A stretch of DNA of 16,941 bases from Chloromonas sp. AAM2 (Eukaryota; Chlorophyta; Chlorophyceae; Chlamydomonadales; Chlamydomonadaceae): NCBI GenBank assembly GCA_004335635.1, contig QAXH01004249.1, forward strand, positions 350-17,290. The letters are read 5' to 3'. Both the position numbers and the translations under genes were made by a program. Positions within the stretch are counted from its first letter, which is position 1. Each line of letters begins with the position of its first letter. A model generated the notes under the pieces. The model was not told where the DNA came from and ran no database searches. It worked only from the letters and a program-made list of their open reading frames with translations. This document shows, one piece after another, positions 8,040 to 16,941 of this stretch.

Positions 8040-9501
8040 TGGTTTGCGCACACGAGGGGTGGCATCCAGCCGTTTGATGGCTGAAATAGGTTCGAACAGC
8101 GTTGCATGAGAGACTGAATCTGTACATAATGAGAACGTGCACCTTTGATTCGTTTTGTTTGACGGCTGGCCTAACAACGATAAGCTGTCCGGAAGGTATG
8201 AGTGATATTGGGTGAAATTTGGCAGCTTGGTTTTGGCAATCTGGTTTTGACTTTGGCAGAGACGACTGATGTGTCCGCTTGAGAGAGACAACACTTTTAT
8301 CAGGCCATTTCAGGTTTAACGAGGTTTGCGGACAGGATAGTACGGGTTGGTGTCCCTCCCCTCTTGTGAGAATGATACAGGAGGCAGTGGTGTGACATGG
8401 CAAAGGTAAATAGGCATACACTGACTCTGGGCCAGTTTTGGTCCGGGCAATGACGCAAAACTGGCAAACCACGCTTCGTATTCTGTGGGATATTTCATGA
8501 GTTGCACTTCTATCTCATCCTAATGGGTGACTATGCAATAAGCCTACGTCTCGGACATTCAGACACACACATACTGTTCGCTGGTCCCTTGTTTTTGATC
8601 CCAGGTCTTGTTGACTGTATTGCTTTTTGAATGCATGGCTTATCGACTGCATGCTGCAAAGCATATAAACCTGCCTGGGGACGCATGTACACAAACTGGC
8701 AAACATCTTTTTTTTGCGCAAGTTACAAAATTCTTCAAGGCACAATCTCAATGTAGGCCTTCCTGCGTTGGCTTTCTCGGGTATGTCTTGCTTTCAACTG
8801 TAATTCAAACTATATTTTGCGTGTGTACGCCTGGTCTGGTCCAACTGCAGTCGGTTTGCCCGTTTTTGTTCATTGGAATACGATAACCCGCTTTCATCAT
8901 TTGCTCATACAAGCTCCTTCAGCGAAGCGAACATCACTGCTAGGCTATAGCTTGCAGCAGTTGTATATTGTGAGCACACGAAGGGAGGTTTAGAACAAGG
9001 CCAGCTTATGTACTAGCACTCTGCATTCACCCTTGTGTTGAACGCGCAGCACGTGCTTCTATTCCTAGCAACCACCATAGCTGGGCTGCATGCCATCATA
9101 CAGTCGTAACCGCGGCGCTGTAAAGCAGTAGAGACAAAAGCAGCAGAGAGTGTGCCTACTAAGGCCACAGTTCACACCAGCGTCAGGTCAGCGTCAGATT
9201 TCGCAAATCCCGTTTCTTATTTGACCGGCCTGGCCACTGATCGGATGCAGTGTTGACGGGATTGGTTCGCTTATCTCGACACTCCCGTAACTTCCATCGC
9301 GCGCTGCACTTGCACCTTGCCGGATATACTGAAAAGAGGATCCGATGGTGAGGATTACCTGCGCTGCAGCTACCTTGCAGGCTTCTTGACAGCTCAGTAA
9401 AGCCGCAGATCGCATTGGCTTGCCCGCTTGGCAGCTGTGCCAGGCCAATCGATCATCTAAGGATCAGTTTGAACGCAAAGCGTGCTCGGTATCTCGTTAC
9501 A
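8040..9501. other. Intergenic spacer between COP1 and UGP
   Basis: About 1.4 kb without a supported gene. Open frames of 60-150 codons exist on both strands but show no motif, domain or composition like the flanking exons. The spacer is more AT-rich than the exons, especially at 8600-8900. A TGTAA at 8799-8803 on the + strand and one on the - strand (8723-8727) are isolated. The part from about 9000 to 9501 should carry the UGP promoter and 5' UTR. It contains a 10-bp palindromic G-box but no clear TATA box at a sensible distance. Confidence 0.6.
9048..9057. promoter_or_regulatory. 10-bp palindromic G-box AGCACGTGCT upstream of UGP
   Basis: AGCACGTGCT is a perfect 10-bp palindrome around CACGTG, about 450 bp before the proposed UGP start. 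G-boxes mediate light and sugar responses in plants. Its position is suitable for a promoter site, but nothing else in the sequence confirms use. Confidence 0.3.
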
Positions 9502-9522
9502 ATGGCGATTCGCATTGACACA
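9502..9522 (+). other. UGP: Tentative first coding exon of UGP
   Basis: ATG at 9502 followed by a phase-0 donor at 9523 gives MAIRIDT joined to ASFEPFAEKCKAAGL of exon 2. The resulting N terminus has about the right length before the LNGG motif. The donor GTGTCA is weak. GTCAAC at 9538 is another phase-0 choice, giving MAIRIDTVSQPC. Reading straight on runs into a stop at 9646-9648, so some splice is needed. An upstream start with a longer N terminus is also possible. Confidence 0.4.
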
Positions 9523-12500
9523 GTGTCACAGCCCTGCGTCAACAGCAAGAACTGCTCACACCGTAGCAAGGACATGGCCCAATGCTTGCCATCATGGGCC
9601 CAGCTGCTCCCATCACAACATATCATGAACATGGACTTCGGTTGCTGACCTGTCCAGGCGTCCTTTGAGCCTTTTGCTGAGAAGTGCAAGGCTGCTGGCC
9701 TCAACGATGCTGCCATCGCCGCATTCAAATCCAACTTCGAGCAGCTTGCAGCTGGTGTCACAGGCCTGGTGGGTGGGTAGGTCACACAGTGGATGTCTGG
9801 TGTCACACAACAGTTCACATGGGCTGTGTTAGCCTCCTGGAATGGGCTTGGTCAGGTGCAGTGGGTGTAGATCACAGAGTGTCTCACCCTGGACTCTGTC
9901 AAGTAGAGACTCTGTAAAGTACATACTGATGCTATCATTGATATAGCTATATTAGATACAGCCACACACAAGCATGGATCATGCCAGGGCATGGCTTTAG
10001 CGTTACGTAAATGTTTGACTGTGCATTACCTCAGCGGAACACTGGTCCACATTGGTGTGCCATGCTACGTTGCATGCAACTGCGTGCCTTAGTGTGCTCT
10101 TTGAATGCCCGCCATCACAGGTTCCAGAGAGTGAGATCGACTCTGTGACCGAGCTGCCAAACCTGACCAGCCTACCAGAAGCCCAGCTGGCAGGTATCAA
10201 GGTGCGACCATCATGCATGGCAGACACTGGGATGCAAGTACCTGTGTCTGTACCCACGCTTTACAGACATGAAGCTAGCAGCCCTTCCCGAACTGAAGGC
10301 CATGTAAACAACAACAACAAAAACAAAAAAGCCATGAACCTAGCGAGATTCAGATGGTGGAAGGCCAAAGGAGGTAGGAGGGATCTTACAGTGGAATCGA
10401 CACACAAAAGCAATACACGTGTGCATGACAGCGGATGCACAAGCCCACAAAGCAACGCCGGGCAGCAATGCCTGACATGAAAGGCTTGGCTCAGCATGGC
10501 GGGACATCAGGCGCACGTCACATGCACAGAGTACCGAGCTCAACCTGTTGTGTGACAGTCCATACAAAACTCATGCAAGACAACCGACCGAAGACAACCG
10601 ACAGGGCCGCAATGGTTGAAAATCGCACGCTGTTACTTTCGGTGCACAGTGGTGCAGCTGCAACAGTAAGCCCTTATTGCATTGGAGCAGAATGTCTGTG
10701 CAAAGCCTAACAGCGCTGAGTGCTGGCAACGAGTAGCAGTGTGCACACCTCATGTGTGGTGGCAACAGTGTACACACACATGCCGGACCAGCTACACCAG
10801 TCAACCCTTGTTGCATGGGAGCGAGCACTGGCAGCTGCTTGAAGATGCAGTAACATTGTACACACCTCACCATTGTGGTGGTGCAAGCCTTGCAGCCATG
10901 TGTTGCCACTGCTGCTTGCAGGCCCTGCTGAGCAAGACTGCCGTGCTCAAGCTGAATGGTGGTCTGGGAACGAGCATGGGACTGGAGAAGGCAAAGAGCC
11001 TGCTGGTGAGTGAGCCTCAATTCGGTGCACACTAACGCATACACAAATGAAAACCCAGCCGATCAGAAACTCCATGGGTCGATTGGAGTGGCAAGAAACA
11101 TCAAAGCACGGACGGTTGCAAGATGTCGGTGGGTGTGGATAAGTGTTTTTTCTCATGCATGTTGCCATGCAGGCTGTCAAGGATGGGCGCACCTTCCTGG
11201 ACCTCATTGCAGAACAGGTCAGCGGGCAGGGGGACATGGGGAGCCTGGCTTCATCACCATCATTGCATGGCTGCTTGCAGGCTGCAGATGACGGATTTAC
11301 AGCTTCCGGCCTGTGCAGCCTAATCATGCCAATGCAGCGGACGTAATCACGCATTACCTGCTTTTAGCAAACTGCCGTCAGCTGAAATGGGCGCACGAGA
11401 ATTCTGACTTGTTAATCACACGCATGCTGTGGTTCTGGAGCTCCTGGCTTGTGTGTAGCCTTGTATCTCCAGCTCTCGAGTCCTCATCCAGCTTCATCGT
11501 TATGACACGCATACTGCTGTTTCGCAGCTTCTGTTTGCGCCCAGCTTCGGGTATTAGGTGTTTACCCAGCGTCAAATGCAACCTCTGCATTGCTAGCAGG
11601 CCTTGTTTGGCATTGAGCGAGGAGCCCAAGAGGACTGCCAATAGCACAGTACCACACAACACCCCTGTTTGCGACCCAGCCCGTGTACTGCACCTTGTTT
11701 CAAGCCATGACGAGGTGGCAGATAACAACAACAACGAACCAAACTGTTACCTGTTGCCTTATACCTGAGCGCTGTACCGTGACATGCACTAAGCGATGCA
11801 CATTTTATTGCATTCTATGCTGTAACGTCCCAGGTGAAGCACATGCGCGCTGCGTATGACTCCAAGGTGGAGTTCATCCTCATGAACAGCTTCACCACGA
11901 GTGCGGACACCAGGGCGTTCCTGGCCGCGTCACCACATGCCGACCTGCTCAATGTGAGCGGGGACGGACTGGCTCAAATTGGATAGCTTGTTACCACACG
12001 TGCCAATGCAGGGGAGGTGCTGCATGGCAGACGGGCAGATCAGCAAGGTCTGGGTGTGCATACATGATACCTGTATCCGCTGGCTGAAACAAGATGGGTT
12101 GCAAGGCCTGGGTGTGTACGCACGATCGTTCTATATACATGCAGGGCAGTGATTGACAAGCTGAAGTGCAGGGTAGTAGGTTAGCATTCGCCTGACATGA
12201 GGATGTCGTTGATGCAATAGATGGTTTTGCAGGCCACGCACACTGTGTATATTTTCTATGCGTGTGATGGTCGCTCTTTGCAGGAGCCCAACATCGAGTT
12301 AATGCAGAACTCCAGTCCAAAGGTTGACGCCACCACCATGCTTCCCGCTTCCTACCCGCCGAACCCCGAGGCCGAGTGGTGCCCGCCCGGACATGGGGAC
12401 ATCTACCCCTCGCTGCTCGGCTCGGGCATGCTCGACGCACTTGTTGCGAGCGGAAAGAAGTGAGATCTCCTGGCATCTGCAGTACATCCCACACTCTGCA

Positions 12501-15500
12501 TAATCGCAGCACTCTGCATTTGCAGTAAGAGCGTTACAGCACCAGGTCATTCGTAGATCTTTTAGCGTCATTGTTTGACCATTTGTTCATTTGTGGCCTA
12601 TGTACCAGTCGGGTCAAGGGGGTACGGCATCAGGACGACAGGAAGCACGTAACCTGAGTTAGAGTGCTCTTATGCCAGAATCTGCCAGCTGACATATGCT
12701 TGCAGGGTGTGCACCATGTCGCGATTGAGTGAGTGATCATCATTGTGTGTTACGACTGCTCACCTCGTCTTCCGTGGCTCCAGGTATCTGTTTGTAAGCA
12801 ACAGCGACAACCTAGGCGCCACGCTGGACCTCAAGCTGCTGCAGTACTTTGCTGATTCAAAGAAGGCGTTCCTTATGGAGGTCAGTATGGGGGTGTCTTT
12901 TTGAAGTTGTGGGTCCGACGCATCCATGGATTTTGCTAGGTTTTCCTGGGGTTAGTCTGGGGGTGCTTATTGAGGGATCAGCGTAGGTGCCTAGCGGAAG
13001 TTGTGAGACCGGCGCACCGAGGGTTGGGTACCTACGATCAATTTAAGCCGTACAACAATGGGTGGATGGAATTGTTTGTATATTTATCGCTTGGGGAATA
13101 CATTAGTACGGTATGCCACTAACTACATACAGCATGCAATACTCCAACAAAATGAAGCGTAATGATGCCATGCCACCCCTGTGTCGCCCCAGGTTTGCGA
13201 GCGCACTGCCGCCGACAAAAAGGGCGGTCACCTGTGCCAGCGCAAGGCGGACGGCAAGTTCATGCTGCGGGAGAGCGCCATGTGCCCCGATGAGGACAAG
13301 GGGGCGTTTGAGGACGTGCAAAAGCACAAGTCAGTGCACAAATGAGAATGCGCGGTTTGTTTCAGCCAAGTTTGTGTTGCTTGACGTTCAAGCGTTTTGT
13401 CATGCTTTAGGATCGAGCAATCAGTTCTCACACCCAACGCATACGGCCAAATCAAGTATGGAAGAGCGCTCTGATGTCGATCAACACACACGGCTGCAGC
13501 AGACGCATCCCATGAACATTACATGTGCCCCAAACTTCCACGCTGCAGGATGGAACAATCAGGTCTCAACAACGCACTGTCTGTGAAAGGTCTAGAACTA
13601 TCAACTCACCTTGCCCACCCTCAAACTCAACTTTTCACAAGAGCCAACTCGGGTCATTTTGCTCTGCACATGGGTGACAGTTTTTCAATAACGTGTGCTG
13701 TTTGTATCAGAGTGTTCTTTCACGCCATAGCACTAATCTGATCATGTGTGTGTTGTTTGACGCCAGAGAGCTTTGCTTTAGGATAAAACATTCAGATCTC
13801 AACAGCGCAAACTGATCAAACAGGGATGAGTGTATGTGGCCAGCTGTGTATGATAAGTTCAGAACAATTATGTTGGTATCAAATGGTGGCATCAATAGGC
13901 CGTGGGAGTGTGCCTGCCAGGCTCATCACTTCATCCTTGCCCGCCTTCAAACTTTGCACCAATTCCATCCCTGTTCGCCTGCAACTTTGCCTGCCTGAGT
14001 CTTCAACACATGTCATCATATGTCAAGGCGAACCATCTGCCATGGCATGCACCTCCACCTGTCCCTTTGCACCCAATTACTTCACTCTGCATCTCTTCCT
14101 CTTCTCTGGCCTTAGGTACTTCAACACTAACAACCTGTGGGTGGACCTGGAGCAGCTGCAGGCGGAGATGGCCTCTGCAGGGGGGGCGCTAGGACTGCCG
14201 CTCATCAAGAACAAAAAGGTATTCAGGCAACATGCGGATGGTATATCCACCAATGTGCATGTGGATGGTATGTCGTCAGCAGAACTGAAGCATAACAACC
14301 GGCAACAGTACCATGTGGTCATTTGGGCACTGTATCCAGCAACCCAGCCAGCTGTTCTGCGAACAGTCCGACATTCACCAATTCGTTTGTTTCCCAGCCA
14401 AACGTGGGATCGTGTCATTCAACAGTACAGCACCTGCTCCTTGTACAAGGGCAGTACCCGGGTCAATACTGCAGTATACTCAGCTCAAAATTCTTTTGCA
14501 CGCAGACTGTCAACCCACGTGACAGCAAGAGTGCGCCCGTTTTCCAGCTGGAGACTGCCATGGGCTCAGCCATCGAATGCTTCTCCACCGCAGGTAAGCT
14601 TGGATTGTGTACACAGTGTACAACAGCCTGTTCGCCTTGACTTCACTGCCTTTCACGGCAGGCCTGGTTGCTTGCAATCTGTTGCCCCACGCGGTGGCGC
14701 ACGACACTGCTGGCTTGCACGCCACCTGCATTGTTGAGTTTCAAACCAAGTCGTCAAGCGACTGCTTGTGGTGCACTTGTCACGCCCGCATGGCTCGGCT
14801 GCCTATCAGCAAAAAAATGTTTGCCAGTTATCTTTTGGCTCCGATTGCTTAGTTCACCATTCAATTGCAAATTGCACTCACCCCATTTCCTGCAGACAAA
14901 AGGCTTCTTTTATAGACATGTGCTGTCTTGATGTGCTGCTGAGCGATTGCATGGATGGCTGTGCATATGCAGGTGCTGTGGTGGTGCCCCGGTCGCGCTT
15001 CGCCCCTGTCAAGACGTGCGGGGACCTGCTGCTGCTGAGGTCGGACGCATACCGCCTGGCTGAGGACGCAACGGTGGAGGCAACCATTCCCAAAGTGAGA
15101 TGCTGCATAATAACCGGGGGGCAAGCGGCAAGTTTTGGGCCGTCTTCATCTCCCGTCTCTGTCTCCTGTCTGCGCCCCCGTCTTCGTCACCCGTCTTTGG
15201 GAGGTGGCCAGACCAATTGCCTAGTTCTCCATTGATCACAAGCTGCTGTTGAATGATCAAACCCGCAGTCATCAGTTCCCTTGTGTTGGCCCTCAGGCTA
15301 GTGTGGCTACTGATGATGCGGGCAGTAGCCGCATCAGTACCCTCAGCAGACCCCGCACCCTACAATTGAATGTGTTTGTGTGAGGAGTTGCTGCTGTGCG
15401 TTCCTTCCTGCCTCAGATGCCTCTTGTGAAGCTGGACGATGCGCACTACAAGCTGGTTGATGCGCTTGAAGCGCTGGTGCCACAGGGCAATGAGCCCAGC

Positions 15501-16245
15501 CTGTGCCAGGCAACCAGCCTGACCGTCAAGGGACCAGTGGCATTCAGCAAAGGTGCGAGAGGAAGGGCATTGGATAGGATCAATAGTGCTGGTACTGGCA
15601 CGCTTCGTGGCTTTGGAAGCCTGGTCTTGAATATACCAGTGGAAGCCTGGCCATGAATTCTGACATTCGAATGTTGCTAGTACTGGTGCCGAGAGGGCTG
15701 CTTGCATGAAGGGGTCTTGAGCTTGCTGACCATCCTACATGCACAGAAACGGCTCAGGGCAGTTGATAGTCTCGAGTAACACTGGTACTTGAGTTATTGG
15801 GTGATTTCAGCTGCACAAGGCACCTTCAGCTGCCAGGCCTTGAAGGGAATGGCAGAGCATGATAGGTTGACGTAACATAATAGTCATAATAGTAGTGTTT
15901 GGAAAAACAACTGTATCACGTGGTAACCACAGCTTTGTAACTCGCAAGGCACCTTCAGTTGCCAGGCCTCCAAGTGGCGCATTCAGTTGCCAGGCCTCCA
16001 AGTGGCGCATTCAGTTGCCAGGCCTCCAAGTGACAGCTTGGCGTGATGAGTGAATGGCATGGCATGGACAGCTTCGCAAAAGCAGGCACCACACAGTGCG
16101 ATGTGTTGCACACACACTTGCAGGTGTGATTGTCAAGGGCGACACCACCTTGACGGCCGAAGGGCCAAACCCCAACCTGTTGACAGCTGGGGAGTACACC
16201 GGAACGGTCCATCTGGAGCCAGCAAAGGTTGCAGTGGTCGTCTGA
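9502..16245 (+). CDS. UGP: UTP-glucose-1-phosphate uridylyltransferase, 14 exons
   Basis: The enzyme converts glucose-1-phosphate and UTP to UDP-glucose and pyrophosphate, normally in the cytosol. Proposed exons are 9502-9522 (tentative), 9658-9768, 10121-10201, 10922-11005, 11173-11217, 11834-11953, 12284-12459, 12784-12880, 13193-13329, 14116-14218, 14506-14593, 14973-15094, 15417-15552 and 16124-16245. The sum is 1,443 nt, or 480 aa plus TGA, the usual size for the family. Phases agree at every junction. Motifs in order are VLKLNGGLGTSMG (residues 79-91), K96 of EKAKS, FILMNSF, EWCPPGHGDIYPSLLGSG, YLFVSNSDNLGATLDL, FLMEVCERTAADKKGGHL, YFNTNNLWVDL, VFQLETAMGSAI and VVPRSRFAPVKTCGDLL. A C-terminal beta-helix domain follows. 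There is no targeting peptide in the proposed N terminus. Wording such as MGLEKAKSLL and FAPVKTC resembles Leishmania-type UGP more than plant UGP. Identity is firm; the start is not. Confidence 0.95.
10667..10885. repeat. Imperfect tandem duplication inside UGP intron 3
   Basis: Blocks at 10667-10689 and 10801-10823 match (cccttattgcattggagc versus cccttgttgcatgggagc). Blocks at 10741-10767 and 10856-10885 also match (gtgcacacctcat... versus gtacacacctcacc..., both followed by gtggtgg). The order is kept, so a unit of roughly 115-135 nt was duplicated. The whole 720-nt intron (10202-10921) has no coding signal. It also holds an A/CA-rich tract at 10306-10331. Confidence 0.65.
10922..12880 (+). 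other. UGP: UGP exons 4-8: nucleotide-binding catalytic core
   Basis: These five exons encode residues 72-245. They carry the glycine-rich UTP loop LNGGLGTSMG and K96, which is placed like the substrate-contacting Lys of plant GPK. TFLDLIAEQ joins VKHMRAAYDSKVEF across the 616-nt intron 11218-11833. ELMQN leads to the PPGHGD substrate motif. The exon 7 donor (AA|GTGAGA at 12460) and exon 8 acceptor (CAG|GTATCTG) split a Lys codon, giving SGKKYLFVSNSDNLG. This removes an apparent in-frame TGA at 12461. Confidence 0.93.
11218..11833 (+). other. UGP intron 5, 616 nt, no gene
   Basis: This stretch between two well-supported exons shows no coding motif on either strand. It holds an imperfect direct repeat (near 11417-11447 and 11501-11531, around cacacgcatgctgtggttct versus gacacgcatactgctgtttc) and a CAA-rich stretch at 11722-11737. 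Confidence 0.7.
13193..15094 (+). other. UGP: UGP exons 9-12: sugar-binding half of the catalytic domain
   Basis: These exons encode residues 246-395. Exon 9 gives VCERTAADKKGGHLCQRK and ends inside a Lys codon that exon 10 completes before YFNTNNLWVDL. Exon 11 starts TVNPRDSKSAPVFQLETAMG. Exon 12 gives VVVPRSRFAPVKTCGDLLLL. The NTNNLW and VPRSRF..VK motifs are family signatures for hexose-phosphate and pyrophosphate handling. Splice phases are 2, 0, 1 and 0. Confidence 0.93.
13401..13811. repeat. Three dispersed copies of a 40-nt motif in UGP intron 9
   Basis: Copies at 13401-13440, 13539-13577 and 13772-13811 share the pattern gctttaggat....caatcag.tctcaaca..gcac. The first and third also share upstream sequence (tgttgcttgacg versus tgttgtttgacg). 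Each contains a TTTAGG or TGCAGG that looks like a splice acceptor, but none leads to UGP-like coding sequence. The true acceptor is at 14115. The intron spans 13330-14115. Confidence 0.75.
14843..15240. repeat. Shared 28-nt motif in neighbouring UGP introns 11 and 12
   Basis: The block at 14843-14870 (gattgcttagttcaccattc and onward) and the block at 15214-15240 (caattgcctagttctccatt and onward) are imperfect direct copies. They lie in two different introns separated by exon 12. The conserved core is attgc.tagttc.ccatt. Confidence 0.6.
15417..16245 (+). other. UGP: UGP exons 13 and 14: C-terminal beta-helix domain
   Basis: Exon 13 (15417-15552) encodes MPLVKLDDAHYKLVDALEAL and then SLTVKGPVAFSK. 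Exon 14 (16124-16245) continues GVIVKGDTTLTAEG and ends EPAKVAVVV followed by TGA. The V-x-G spacing is that of the short left-handed beta-helix which closes UGP and influences its oligomeric state. The split Gly codon (G|GT) links the two exons across a 571-nt intron. Confidence 0.9.
15954..16034. repeat. 28-bp tandem repeat, three copies, in the last UGP intron
   Basis: Copies start at 15954, 15982 and 16010, with core ttcagttgccaggcctccaa. The first two are identical and the third is truncated. A diverged single copy with the same flank aaggcacctt lies about 130 nt earlier, near 15817-15842. All are inside intron 15553-16123. Confidence 0.9.
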
Positions 16246-16370
16246 GTTGCGCGCCTGCCACAAGTCATTGTGGTCTCGTTACATCTCAGACTGGTACACA
16301 TGGAGTAAGAGCATTTGAAGGAAACAGAGAAATGGACTGGTGGGGTGCATGTCGCAACTGTGAAGTACAA

Positions 16371-16375
16371 TGTAA
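16371..16375 (+). terminator. TGTAA poly(A) signal of UGP
   Basis: TGTAA lies 126 nt after the UGP stop, in line with the chlorophyte poly(A) signal and with the spacing seen for COP1. Confidence 0.65.
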
Positions 16376-16941
16376 CAGCAAGGGCAGAGCAGGAAGTACA
16401 TGGGACTGACGCCGTCTGTACAAGTCGATTGCCACAACTTCCCACTGCAAATAAATCAGTCTAGTGTGCTGACGCCCCATATACGAATTTTATGTGGAGA
16501 AGGGACATTATAAAAAAAAGAAGTTTGCCAGTTCTGGGACAGTTTATGGATGGTGTCACTGGTGGGATGGTTTATGGTGGGATGGTTTATGGAGGGTGTT
16601 GGGTTGGTCAAGTTTAGTGTGGTGTGAGACTGAGATGTGGCGGTGGGGTGTGAAATGGTAGACGACATGGTGCTGCCAGACTTGGGACAACTTGGTGTGT
16701 TCTGCCAACGGTGTGAATACTCTGAGTGAGCATGCAGCTGATTCAGTGTGGTGTAAGACTGGGGTGTGGTGTTGAGGGGTTGGATGGTACACGGTAGTGT
16801 GGGTGATAAGAACTATGGCATAGTAGGACAGCACCTGTTGTGGGAGGGACTGTGTGAACCAATTCTGGGACAGAGTTGGCAGACGCAGGTGAACAAGTGA
16901 ACAAGTCTGTTGGCTGTGAGATATGTTGCTAATGTGTTGGT
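16376..16941. repeat. Downstream spacer with G/T-rich degenerate tandem repeat
   Basis: From about 16520 the + strand is strongly G/T-biased. A degenerate unit of about 130-180 nt recurs. The cue tctgggaca/cttgggaca appears near 16533, 16680 and 16863. The block agtgtggtgtgagactg near 16615 is echoed by agtgtggtgtaagactg near 16744. A local exact 15-bp duplication (ggtgggatggtttat) occupies 16561-16590. Open frames on the - strand here are His/Thr/Pro-rich readings of the same repeat. I see no gene. Confidence 0.7.

Noticed and set aside
8026..8472. 148-codon frame on the minus strand in the intergenic spacer
   Set aside because: No motif or domain, overlaps the COP1 3' UTR and poly(A) signal, and its composition is like the spacer rather than like exons.
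8608..8886. 92-codon hydrophobic frame on the plus strand
   Set aside because: Low-GC spacer reading with no family resemblance and no splice or poly(A) support.
9941..9952. 12-bp palindrome atatagctatat
   Set aside because: AT-rich palindrome in an intron, likely chance.
10306..10331. A-rich tract after a TGTAA, as in a retroposed transcript tail
   Set aside because: The tract is CAA/AAAC rather than a pure poly(A), follows TGTAA too closely, and no coding remnant or target-site duplication is visible.
16456..16834. His/Thr/Pro-rich frames on the minus strand
   Set aside because: They are translations of the G/T-rich degenerate repeat; no start context or domain supports a gene.

Overview
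The window is nuclear DNA of a green alga, most likely a chlorophyte close to the Chlorophyceae. The genes are dense in small GT-AG introns with CAG acceptors. Exons are GC-rich and the introns and spacers are full of short repeats. A TGTAA poly(A)-type signal sits about 90-130 nt behind each stop codon. The encoded proteins are a plant-type light-signalling E3 ligase and a sugar-nucleotide enzyme. The species was not identified.

Two complete multi-exon genes lie head to tail on the + strand. Positions 1-992 hold a 21-bp minisatellite at the left edge, a (TCA)7 microsatellite and the upstream/leader region of gene 1. Gene 1 (993-7943, 10 coding exons, 1,204 codons before the stop) is COP1: RING finger, short coiled coil, an unusually long low-complexity linker carried almost wholly by one 1.93-kb exon, then a WD40 propeller. 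Positions 7944-9501 are the COP1 3' region and an intergenic spacer with no convincing gene. Gene 2 (about 9502-16245, 14 coding exons, about 480 aa) is a UTP-glucose-1-phosphate uridylyltransferase (UGP). By eye its motifs resemble kinetoplastid UGP more than land-plant UGP. Positions 16246-16941 hold its 3' end followed by a G/T-rich degenerate tandem repeat.

Both gene models were built by joining exons by hand so that reading frame, splice sites and family alignment agree. All junctions are phase-consistent and both total lengths divide by three. The least certain part is the first, 21-nt coding exon of UGP. No cDNA was available.

The two genes have no obvious shared pathway. COP1 controls turnover of light-signalling factors in the nucleus. 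UGP makes UDP-glucose in the cytosol for cell wall, glycoprotein, glycolipid and sucrose or trehalose synthesis. Their adjacency looks like ordinary eukaryotic neighbourhood. I saw no evidence of a new defence, mobile or biosynthetic system. The points most worth a second look are the enlarged COP1 linker with three sumoylation-consensus sites, the nearly conserved VP-peptide pocket with one Tyr-to-Ser change, and the lineage of the UGP.
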